Shown here piece by piece: positions 1 to 5,598 of a stretch of DNA of 9,953 nt; position 1 is the stretch's first letter; the number at the start of each line of letters is the position of its first letter. Where the stretch lies: the NCBI GenBank assembly GCA_028717165.1, contig JAQUOK010000070.1, positions 1 through 9,953 of the forward strand. The letters are read 5' to 3'. Source of the DNA: Victivallaceae bacterium. GTDB lineage: Bacteria; Verrucomicrobiota; Lentisphaeria; Victivallales; Victivallaceae. The notes under the pieces are model-generated. The model did no database searches, had not been told where the DNA came from, and worked only from the letters and a program-made list of their open reading frames with translations. Made by a program: the position numbers and the translations under genes.

Positions 1-1374
1 AGACCTTGCTCCCATATGCTGTCCAATATCAACCGCCGGAATCAATGGTTTCTTCAGCGCGGGTCTGTTAAGCTCAAACAGGTTATAAATAGATCGGGAA
101 TTGGTATACCACATCGGGCCATGAGCATCCGCGAACTGATCCAATAGTCTAATATCAACTCCCCCCGTTTTTTCCAGCCATCTGATTTCCTGTCTGGAGT
201 TGTTAAGTTTATCTTGTAAACTGTGAGAAACTATATAGAAAATTGCTTCGGGATTTATTTTCTTTATATTTCTGCAAATTATCTCCATACTTTTAGCGAT
301 TTGTTTGGTTCTGAATAAAATCCATTCTTTTTTGTAATCGGAAAATGCGCTTGAACGGGAAATCTTACTTGAAGGTAAATGCAGATTGTCGGCAAAATCG
401 CGCAGGCACCTTTCACAAAAACAGCAATTCATCGGAGTAGTCAATTCCAGGTCAAACAGAATGCCATCTGCTCCCATGAGTATTGCTTCCTTGTCCCTTT
501 TCAATAATTTGTCGAGGATAAGTTCCGAGTTTTGGTTAAAATATGTCGGGCAATAACAACCTTTATAATTTCCCGTGAAATCAATGGTTGAAATGTCCTT
601 GGGCAACTTATCCTTTCGCCATTTATAATATGGGTTCATGGCATTTTCCGTATCCAGGCGATGGAATGCAAGATATTTGAACCCTTTTTTGTGGAGGGCG
701 GTTATAAAATTTTTATTTCTGAGAGTCTCGACTACCGCACTTATTCCCATTTTGTGATATGTTTCCGTCAAACGATCGAAAAATTCTTCATTACCGAAAC
801 AACCGCTTATCGGTTGACCTCTCCACAGCCATAGCTTGAAGTTTTCAGGGGTGGGGGCGTCCGGTAATTCCGGATAGATTTTTGCCGTTACTGTGCGCTT
901 GTTTTTATCATCATCGCCGGAGCAGAAACAGATAGTTTTCTCTTTTTCTTTAACTTGGACAGGCATCAAGCCTATAGTAAGTTCCCCGTAGGGATTTTTT
1001 TTAACAGTGTAGCGAATATAATTTTCATCATTTTTTTTAATTTGCGTTGACTCATATTTTAAAGACGGCGTATGCAAAGCAACGTAAGTTCTTCCGCCGA
1101 GAATACCAATAACCTTTATGGCTTCAGGCAATTCCATTTGGAAATCTTGGCCTTTAGGGCCGTACAAATAAATAATGTTGACAATCCCGTTGGCAAGGCT
1201 CATGGGATGACCGCTCTTATCCATTGGACATATGGTTATGGCGCTTCCGGCCGCCAAGGAGGGCATCAACATGCAGGCCGTTATACCGTATACTATCGTT
1301 TTAAGAATATTCATTCTCCTGAAAAATTTTGAGGTTTTTTCAGGCCGATTGACTTTTTCAATGATTTTTTCCAT
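1..1374 (-). CDS. Exported protein with TIM-barrel-like (putative glycoside hydrolase) region, C-terminus outside window
   Basis: The frame is open for 458 codons from ATG at 1374 to the left edge, with no stop, so the 3' end is missing. Residues 1-20 are a basic extension (KVNRPEKTSKFFRR), 21-43 a signal peptide (MNILKTIVYG...MLMPSLAA), 45-165 probably a beta-rich domain, and 175-458 alpha/beta. The motif GADGILFDLE (301-310) followed by CCFCERCLRDF (317-327) resembles the catalytic-face strand and CxCxxC loop of uncharacterised TIM-barrel glycosidases (GH42-like, 'family 10-like') in PVC bacteria. That assignment is from recall and is not certain; the acid/base pair cannot be named. The start at 1374 matches the homologous start of the next gene upstream but has a poor Shine-Dalgarno (CCGGAAAC). 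An internal ATG at 1314 directly follows AGGAGA, which is too close to be ideal. It is the last visible gene of the LacI-headed operon, 42 bp after the CBM-like gene. Confidence 0.75.
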   Translation of the reverse strand, partial: MEKIIEKVNRPEKTSKFFRRMNILKTIVYGITACMLMPSLAAGSAITICPMDKSGHPMSLANGIVNIIYLYGPKGQDFQMELPEAIKVIGILGGRTYVALHTPSLKYESTQIKKNDENYIRYTVKKNPYGELTIGLMPVQVKEKEKTICFCSGDDDKNKRTVTAKIYPELPDAPTPENFKLWLWRGQPISGCFGNEEFFDRLTETYHKMGISAVVETLRNKNFITALHKKGFKYLAFHRLDTENAMNPYYKWRKDKLPKDISTIDFTGNYKGCYCPTYFNQNSELILDKLLKRDKEAILMGADGILFDLELTTPMNCCFCERCLRDFADNLHLPSSKISRSSAFSDYKKEWILFRTKQIAKSMEIICRNIKKINPEAIFYIVSHSLQDKLNNSRQEIRWLEKTGGVDIRLLDQFADAHGPMWYTNSRSIYNLFELNRPALKKPLIPAVDIGQHMGARS

Positions 1375-1412
1375 GATTAGTTTCCGGGGGTATTGTTTTC
1401 GTTTATAGCAAG
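1315..1412 (-). repeat. Leader repeat, copy 1 (5' end of the TIM-barrel-like gene)
   Basis: The DNA just upstream of and across the first 20 codons resembles that of the CBM-like gene (2065-2163). Both contain AAACAATACC before the start, ATGGAAAAAAT at the start, and in-frame codons for RP-K-SK-FR. This copy also contains an inverted repeat, CCTGAAAAA (1318-1326) and TTTTTCAGG (1336-1344), a 9-bp stem with a 9-nt loop. The 3' arm as transcribed leads into AGGAGA and the internal ATG at 1314. Confidence 0.55.
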
Positions 1413-1416
1413 TATT

Positions 1417-2118
1417 TCATTCGGATTTGGCGTCTGAAGGCGGAACCTCATTGAGGGGCTCGCCAGTTTCATCCTCCACCGCTATCAATTTTACATCATC
1501 GATCCAAATTTCTCCTTTATTGTTAAACAGTACGGGATAAAACTCCAGTTGTAACACCTTATCCCAAGCCGGAGTTTTGAAGGTCTTGCTCACACATAAC
1601 CAATCATGGCTTTTATTACTAACCACAAAAGGCGGCTGTATGGCGGAATACCATATTTCCTTACCATTCAAATATATCCATCCTGCCAGGTACAGTTCTT
1701 TTGCTTTGAGCTTCTCTGCATTTTTCATTTTTATCCAGATACTGACTTCGTATTCTGTATTTGGCTTCAGCGTAATTTTTTGTTTGACCCCGCCATGGTA
1801 TCCATTTGTTTTCCCTTGTATGTAGAGGCATTTCCCTGTCTTGCCGCCTTCAACGACTTTCCATTCCGCGTTTTTTGAAGGGATATAACAGCCCCATCCT
1901 TTTATACCTTCTTCAAAACCGGAATTTATAATAATGTTTTTTTCACTCTCGGCGCTCTGAACGCAGGGCATTAACAGGCAAATCATTGTTCCGTATATTA
2001 TCGCCTTTGGCAAGGTCTTCATAATCCTGCAAGGAGAATTTAGCAAATTAAAAATATTACCCCTGAAATATTTCGAGTTTTTTCCCGGCCGATCGATTGT
2101 ATCAGCAATTTTTTCCAT
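1417..2118 (-). CDS. Exported CBM4/9-like carbohydrate-binding protein
   Basis: 233 residues. Residues 1-32 are a basic extension (RPGKNSKYFRG), 33-56 a signal peptide starting MKTLPKAIIYG and ending VQSA, with no lipobox. Residues 58-215 look like a single jelly-roll module of the CBM4/9 type: NSGFEEGIKGWGCY near the start, a KPNTEYEVSIWIKMKN strand in the middle, and a GEIWIDDVKL ending strand. There is no catalytic domain. Such modules bind glycans and normally accompany enzymes, so this may be a free-standing sugar-binding or surface protein of the same operon. ATG at 2118 is supported by a canonical Shine-Dalgarno (CAGGAG, 8-nt spacing). An internal ATG at the signal peptide (residue 33) has AGGA only 2 nt away. 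The gene shares its 5' end with the next gene (leader repeat). The domain call is good; the ligand is unknown. Confidence 0.85.
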   Translation of the reverse strand: MEKIADTIDRPGKNSKYFRGNIFNLLNSPCRIMKTLPKAIIYGTMICLLMPCVQSAESEKNIIINSGFEEGIKGWGCYIPSKNAEWKVVEGGKTGKCLYIQGKTNGYHGGVKQKITLKPNTEYEVSIWIKMKNAEKLKAKELYLAGWIYLNGKEIWYSAIQPPFVVSNKSHDWLCVSKTFKTPAWDKVLQLEFYPVLFNNKGEIWIDDVKLIAVEDETGEPLNEVPPSDAKSE

Positions 2119-2163
2119 TATTTTTGCTCCTGGTATTGTTTTTTTATTCGCGGTTAAATATTC
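2065..2163 (-). repeat. Leader repeat, copy 2 (5' end of the CBM-like gene)
   Basis: Homologous to 1315-1412: AAACAATACC, then the Shine-Dalgarno and start, then codons for RPGKNSKYFRG against RPEKTSKFFRR, with no indel over that stretch. The palindrome seen in copy 1 is damaged here (the left arm reads CCGGGAAA). A DNA hairpin is therefore not the conserved property, while the reading frame is. Confidence 0.55.
2127..2132 (-). promoter_or_regulatory. Shine-Dalgarno CAGGAG deciding the long start of the CBM-like gene
   Basis: CAGGAG lies 8 nt before ATG 2118. It favours translation of the 32-residue extension rather than starting at the signal-peptide methionine. Confidence 0.7.
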
Positions 2164-2198
2164 TGTTACTCAGCATTTGCTTCGCGAAGTAGTCCCCG

Positions 2199-2268
2199 CC
2201 TGAAAATTTGGCTTTTTTCAGGCTGACCGATAGCATTTTTTACTTTAATACCATACGCCCTCCTGCAT
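2199..2268 (-). pseudogene. Decayed leader copy 3 with no gene behind it
   Basis: In the 175-bp gap between the mutarotase-like and CBM-like genes, the minus strand reads CAGGAGGGCGTATGG, then AAAAAATGCTATCGG, then CCTGAAAAAAGCC, ending TTTTCAGG. This parallels copy 2 from its Shine-Dalgarno through codon 20. One frame still gives QPEKSQIFRR, like RPEKTSKFFRR, but it ends after eight more residues. The aligned ATG is followed by a stop after four codons. It keeps a perfect 8-bp inverted repeat (2199-2206 with 2215-2222). A palindrome CTTCGCGAAG follows at 2180-2189. It is read as the 5' stub of a lost gene or a drifting repeat. Confidence 0.4.
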
Positions 2269-2293
2269 TGATTCCTGAATTTCTTTAAATCGG

Positions 2294-3319
2294 TTAATTT
2301 GTGTTTTTATTTCCACCAGGGCGTTGTTCTTGGCTGATTTTTGCCGGAAAGCACTTCTTTTCCAATAAATTCAGAAGCTTTTCTCTCTGGTTCCTGCCAA
2401 GCTTGTTTTCTTTATTCCTTAAAATGTCCAATTCATTACAATTTGTTATAAACCAATATTCAAGGGTCATTTCAACTTTATCATCCGGTTTGACATTTTT
2501 AGTTTTTCCGTAATACTCCAAGGTATAGAAGATATTGTTTTTTTTCATTCCCCAAGGCAGAATATAATCAATCTGTCCGGGATTACATAGAGCAATTAAT
2601 GCTTCCCGGGTATCATTATCAAAGATCAGAATCCATTTTTCGACAGGCTTTAACCGGGTTCCATCATATACTACATTGATTATTCTGTTCTCAACCGGCA
2701 TAAACAATGAATCCGTAATGGCCTTGCCTTCTCCAATATTAAATTTGGGGTGAATCCTGATTTTAAAAGAGTGGGTATTCACGGTAATATTCTTATAAGA
2801 GACGTCAAGGGTTACTTTGGGAAGATTATCATAAATACAAATACTGCGTTTTAATTCGATATAACCCTTTTGAGCGGAAACCACTATTCCTATTTTACCT
2901 TTTTCCTTTAGAAAAGATACTGCATAACAAAGGTTCATGAATTCGCCGGGATATACTTCCGTCATGCCATTATCATTGACAATGTCTTCTATGCCATCCA
3001 TCATTACTGACAGGTGATTATGGCCGGTAGACTTAGAAGTAATATATGCAACCCTGCCGCCTTCCTCAGGAACGACTCCGATCTTGAGAAACGAATTCTC
3101 TAATTCAAAAACCTTTGCCCCGTCAGCTCTGGTTACTTTATTAATTCGGCAGGCGGGGTTTTCGGATTCACTACTATTTTCTTTCCCCGGCAATGGCTTG
3201 AAAATAAAAATACTTATTAAAATTATCCCGATAATTTTAGTATAAGAACCCAAATTGCAGTAATAGAAAAAATGCTGTTTTTTATCTTTTCGTTTCCCAT
3301 GGCCATTAACTTTCATCAT
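2294..3319 (-). CDS. Exported galactose-mutarotase-like (aldose-epimerase fold) protein
   Basis: 341 residues. Residues 1-26 are basic, 27-45 form a hydrophobic export or anchor segment (TKIIGIILISIFIFKPLPG), and 60 onward is the mature part. FELENSFLKIGVVPEEGGRVAYITSKSTGHNHL (about 71-103) is the usual opening of mutarotase-fold domains (aldose 1-epimerase/DUF4380-like). It is followed by beta-strand-rich sequence with paired Tyr/Trp strands such as YTLEYYGKTKN. The catalytic His and Glu could not be assigned, so sugar binding without epimerase activity is possible. Both ATGs at 3319 and 3316 suit the Shine-Dalgarno AAGGA (3326-3330). The annotated C-terminus (QEQRPGGNKNTN) looks unlike a natural end. 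The +1 frame continues with a good-looking helix to a stop at 2245, hinting at a frameshift. The basic N-terminus (KVNGHGKRKDKKQHFF) recalls the leader of the two downstream genes. Confidence 0.75.
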   Translation of the reverse strand: MMKVNGHGKRKDKKQHFFYYCNLGSYTKIIGIILISIFIFKPLPGKENSSESENPACRINKVTRADGAKVFELENSFLKIGVVPEEGGRVAYITSKSTGHNHLSVMMDGIEDIVNDNGMTEVYPGEFMNLCYAVSFLKEKGKIGIVVSAQKGYIELKRSICIYDNLPKVTLDVSYKNITVNTHSFKIRIHPKFNIGEGKAITDSLFMPVENRIINVVYDGTRLKPVEKWILIFDNDTREALIALCNPGQIDYILPWGMKKNNIFYTLEYYGKTKNVKPDDKVEMTLEYWFITNCNELDILRNKENKLGRNQREKLLNLLEKKCFPAKISQEQRPGGNKNTN

Positions 3320-3325
3320 GATTTT

Positions 3326-3330
3326 TCCTT
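3326..3330 (-). promoter_or_regulatory. Shine-Dalgarno AAGGA of the mutarotase-like gene
   Basis: AAGGA lies 6 nt from ATG 3319 and 9 nt from ATG 3316, so either of the two consecutive methionine codons could serve as the start. Confidence 0.55.
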
Positions 3331-3354
3331 TATTGCCGTTAATAACTATTAATT

Positions 3355-3945
3355 CTAAAAGCCGTAATAACGCATTTTAGGCGGAAATTCGCTTTTGGCC
3401 TTTACATATTTAACGTGTCCGTCAAGACAAAGTACGTTAACGCCGCCAAAATGACGGAGACGGTCGCATCTCGCCCAATATTTATAGGGTAATCCCGAAG
3501 AGTAATAGGTGTTATACTTATAATCGGTGATGGCTGAAGTATTTGAAGGATCCGGGACTTGCGTTATTTTTTTTCGCGGCCTTCCGGTATCAGGGACATA
3601 ACTGTTCCAGCTGCATCCAAGTTCAAAATTAAAACCGTAATTATTATTGTCTTTTGTTTCCGCTGAACCTGCGGGACAAATAAAAATAAGGTTTTTGGGA
3701 GAATAACTGGTTTTACCGTCAATATAACGGCGCAAACTGGCATAATAAGAATTGGAAATAGGCAGGTATCCATCGTTATCATTACAAAAACTGTAAGTGG
3801 CCATGGCCATTTGCTTTAAGTTATTAGTACAAGTAATGCTTTTAGCCTGCTCCCGGGCTCGGTTTAATGCCGGGAGAAGCATAGCAGCGAGGATCGCTAT
3901 AATTGCGATCACCACGAGGAGTTCGATAAGTGTGAATTTTTTCAT
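3355..3945 (-). CDS. Type II/IV-like pseudopilin with H-X9-DG domain
   Basis: 196 residues. Residues 1-27 are a class III prepilin signal: short basic MKK, cleavage before F4, conserved Glu8 in FTLIELL, then one hydrophobic helix ending AMLLPAL. The residue before cleavage is Lys instead of the usual Gly. ALNRAREQAKSITCTNNLKQMA continues the amphipathic helix. The C-terminal part carries H165-F-G-G-V-N-V-L-C-L-D175-G, an exact H-X9-DG motif, in the variable globular head with several Cys and Tyr residues. Members of this family are highly paralogous in Lentisphaerota and Planctomycetes and have no proven individual function. They are presumed to be exported by a type II/IV-pilin-like machine. 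It sits second in the operon, 92 bp after the repressor, with a strong Shine-Dalgarno (AGGGGG, 3954-3959). Confidence 0.93.
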   Translation of the reverse strand: MKKFTLIELLVVIAIIAILAAMLLPALNRAREQAKSITCTNNLKQMAMATYSFCNDNDGYLPISNSYYASLRRYIDGKTSYSPKNLIFICPAGSAETKDNNNYGFNFELGCSWNSYVPDTGRPRKKITQVPDPSNTSAITDYKYNTYYSSGLPYKYWARCDRLRHFGGVNVLCLDGHVKYVKAKSEFPPKMRYYGF

Positions 3946-3953
3946 TTTTCCAT

Positions 3954-3959
3954 CCCCCT
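3954..3959 (-). promoter_or_regulatory. Shine-Dalgarno AGGGGG of the pseudopilin gene
   Basis: AGGGGG lies 8 nt before ATG 3945. It is among the strongest ribosome binding sites in the window and suggests the pseudopilin is made in larger amounts than its operon partners. Confidence 0.65.
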
Positions 3960-4037
3960 GATATTGATTTTAAAAGATTCCAACGAGAAATTTATATTTG
4001 CATTTAAGTATTCCAGTTCTCCTTGTTGTTGAATTTT

Positions 4038-5054
4038 CTATATCCTGCAACACGATTTTCTTTCTACCAGCCGGACCGGTATTTTCAGATCCCTGCCATT
4101 GAATTTTTCACTGATGATTTTCAATAACATCTTTCCTCCATAGTAACCGATTTCCCGGCGCGGATGTTCCACCGTAGCCAGCGGCGGCGACATCTGCGCG
4201 CAGGCAGCTATATTATCGAACCCGGTTACGGAAACGTCTTCCGGCACCTTCAGTCCGGAGTCTCTCACGGCATCCATTACGCCCCAGGCCTTAAGGTCGG
4301 TATCACAGACGATCCCGGTCGGTATTTCCCCCTTGTTCCGGAAAAATTCCAGCGCCGCCAGATAGGATTCCTTATTATCCATTATCTCATGCCGGATAAA
4401 ACGTTCATCGGCTGTAATTTCCGCCTCGGCAAGCGCCCGTTTATAACCAGTCCAGCGCTGCTGAAATGTTTCTTGCGCAAAGTTTCCTCCGATAAAACCG
4501 ATTTTGCGGTGATTCAGGGACAGCAAATACCGGGTTGTCAAATAAGTTCCCTCACTCATATCGGAAAAAACGCTGGGTATGCCTTCGACTTTCTGGTTAA
4601 TCACCACCTTGGGAATATCAAGGTTTCTGATTTGTTCATAGTCGAAATTATCTTCTATGAAAACAATGCCTTCGACATTACATTTCAGGACATTGGTCAG
4701 GGTTTCCTCCATAGACATTTTTTCTTTGAGAAAAAAACAGACGACATAATTCTCTTCCAGCGCCGCCTTCTGCACTCCCTGGATCAGGTCAAGAAGCACA
4801 AAATCATGAATAGTTCCAGAAGGAGAAGCCAAATAAATTATCCCGATCAGTAACGAACGGTTTTCCTTCAGGCTTTTTGCGATCCGGGACGGGCGGTAGT
4901 CAAGTTTTTTGATAGCGACCCTTATTCTTTCCTGCGACGACTTGCTCAAGCCGGGATATTCGTTAATATACATGGAAACCGCGGAACGCGGAACCCCCGC
5001 CAGTTTGGCGACATCTTTCTGACTGACTGTTTTAGCGCTGATATTCATTTGCAT
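4038..5054 (-). CDS. LacI/GalR-family transcriptional repressor
   Basis: 338 residues, normal for the family. N-terminal helix-turn-helix at about 10-35 (VSQKDVAKLAGVPRSAVSMYIN), hinge helix at about 53-66 (YRPSRIAKSLKENRS), then a periplasmic-binding-protein-like effector domain from about 69 to the end. The latter includes RKIGFIGG, a GIVCDTDLKAWGVM stretch and the family motif VSVTGFDNIA. It should bind a palindromic operator as a dimer and release it on binding a sugar-type effector; the effector cannot be read from sequence. The start at 5054 has only a weak GGGT before it, and Met3 is an alternative. It is the first gene of the left operon and sits directly behind a promoter with two GACACGTGTC palindromes, so autoregulation is likely. 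Confidence 0.95.
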   Translation of the reverse strand: MQMNISAKTVSQKDVAKLAGVPRSAVSMYINEYPGLSKSSQERIRVAIKKLDYRPSRIAKSLKENRSLLIGIIYLASPSGTIHDFVLLDLIQGVQKAALEENYVVCFFLKEKMSMEETLTNVLKCNVEGIVFIEDNFDYEQIRNLDIPKVVINQKVEGIPSVFSDMSEGTYLTTRYLLSLNHRKIGFIGGNFAQETFQQRWTGYKRALAEAEITADERFIRHEIMDNKESYLAALEFFRNKGEIPTGIVCDTDLKAWGVMDAVRDSGLKVPEDVSVTGFDNIAACAQMSPPLATVEHPRREIGYYGGKMLLKIISEKFNGRDLKIPVRLVERKSCCRI

Positions 5055-5077
5055 ACCCGGTAAATTTTAATCCGTTT

Positions 5078-5087
5078 GACACGTGTC
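5078..5087. promoter_or_regulatory. Operator O2 (GACACGTGTC) at the transcription start region
   Basis: A perfect 10-bp palindrome with a central CG, typical of LacI-family sites. It lies just downstream of the -10 box, about where transcription starts. Its 13-bp context (TTGACACGTGTCT) is the exact reverse complement of the context of the second site. Centre-to-centre distance is 35 bp. Confidence 0.8.
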
Positions 5088-5095
5088 TTAAGAAG

Positions 5096-5124
5096 ATTAT
5101 AATAGCTTTTCAGACACGTGTCAA
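5096..5124 (-). promoter_or_regulatory. Consensus sigma-70 promoter of the lacI-headed operon
   Basis: Reading left: -35 TTGACA (5119-5124), 17-bp spacer, -10 TATAAT (5096-5101). Both boxes match consensus exactly, so the promoter should be strong unless repressed. The expected start is near 5089, about 35 bp before the repressor ATG. Confidence 0.88.
5113..5122. promoter_or_regulatory. Operator O1 (GACACGTGTC) overlapping the -35 box
   Basis: The second perfect palindrome shares four bases with TTGACA, so a bound repressor would block RNA polymerase directly. No third copy of this 10-mer was found elsewhere in the window. Confidence 0.8.
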
Positions 5125-5132
5125 GAGGTAAA

Positions 5133-5165
5133 ACAAAAATTTCCCGGAAAATCAGAAATTTTTGT
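5133..5165 (-). terminator. AT-rich inverted repeat upstream of the lacI promoter, possible secA-operon terminator
   Basis: A perfect 11-bp stem (5133-5143 with 5155-5165) with an 11-nt loop. The leftward transcript would end ...AAATTTTTGTTTTACC, that is, a stem followed by U-rich sequence. The stem contains few G:C pairs, so terminator strength is doubtful. It could instead act as an AT-rich promoter-upstream element. Confidence 0.3.
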
Positions 5166-5187
5166 AATCGGTCAGGCGGATTATTTG

Positions 5188-5223
5188 GAGGAAAAGGGAA
5201 AACTTTTTTCAAAAAGTTTCCTC
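5188..5223. terminator. Bidirectional hairpin (GAGGAAA...TTTCCTC), terminator-like
   Basis: GGAAAACTTTTT (5197-5208) pairs with AAAAAGTTTCC (5211-5221) with one bulged A. An alternative outer pairing GAGGAAA/TTTCCTC is also possible. The stem has U runs but lacks a clear terminal U tract. Similar AAACTTTTT/AAAAAGTTT hairpins are frequent between bacterial operons. It lies between secA and the lacI promoter, where a terminator is expected. Confidence 0.35.
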
Positions 5224-5301
5224 TTTGCCCGCAACCCCCAAATCCTCTTCAAAAACTTATCCCAACAAACATGCCGAGATAAAAGCAGGAGATTTTTTTA
5301 G

Positions 5302-5461
5302 CTGGGAGCGCCGGTCGCCAGTCCGGCATACGCTAAAGTTAATATGTTTCTTCTCGATTATGATTTATGATTTTTATGACCTGCCCACATTTTCAAGTAT
5401 CCATTATGTTATGAACAATCACGACGCCCGAAAATGCCGGACTGGCGACCGGCGCTCCCAG
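5302..5461. repeat. Perfect 28-bp inverted repeat pair with 104-bp spacer (REP/BIME- or MITE-like)
   Basis: 5302-5329 (CTGGGAGCGCCGG...GGCAT) and 5434-5461 are exact reverse complements over 28 bp. Each arm also folds on itself (GCCGG 5310-5314 with CCGGC 5323-5327, 8-nt loop). The arms are very GC-rich while the spacer is AT-rich and has no plausible gene. There is no obvious target-site duplication at the edges. This shape fits a pair of REP-like units (BIME) moved by a REP-associated Y1 transposase, or a small MITE. An open frame crosses it on the plus strand but has no protein character. Confidence 0.75.
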
Positions 5462-5598
5462 GATGTCATATTATCAACGGTACTTTCAACGGAAGGCGCA
5501 GCGGGAGATTGAGGGCCGAAGGGACTCTCCACTAAAGCCGTTGCCGGACTGATCGCTTACAATTTTTGTTTGTTTCGGCAAGAAACTCCGCGACGTAT
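5462..5598. other. Gene-free stretch downstream of secA
   Basis: I see no credible coding frame, tRNA or strong hairpin with a U tract here. The 137 bp between the secA stop and the inverted-repeat element are GC-moderate and contain only a short CCGTTGA direct repeat on the minus strand. Confidence 0.4.

Noticed and set aside
1072..1332. 86-codon plus-strand open frame
   Set aside because: It is antisense to the exported TIM-barrel-like gene, whose frame is open for 458 codons with a signal peptide.
2199..2222. CCTGAAAA/TTTTCAGG hairpin as terminator of the mutarotase-like gene
   Set aside because: The leftward transcript continues with GCGGGG rather than U residues, and the same palindrome occurs inside coding sequence in copy 1.
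5225..5512. 95-codon plus-strand open frame in the lacI-secA gap
   Set aside because: It runs through both arms of the 28-bp inverted repeat and has no ribosome binding site or protein-like composition.
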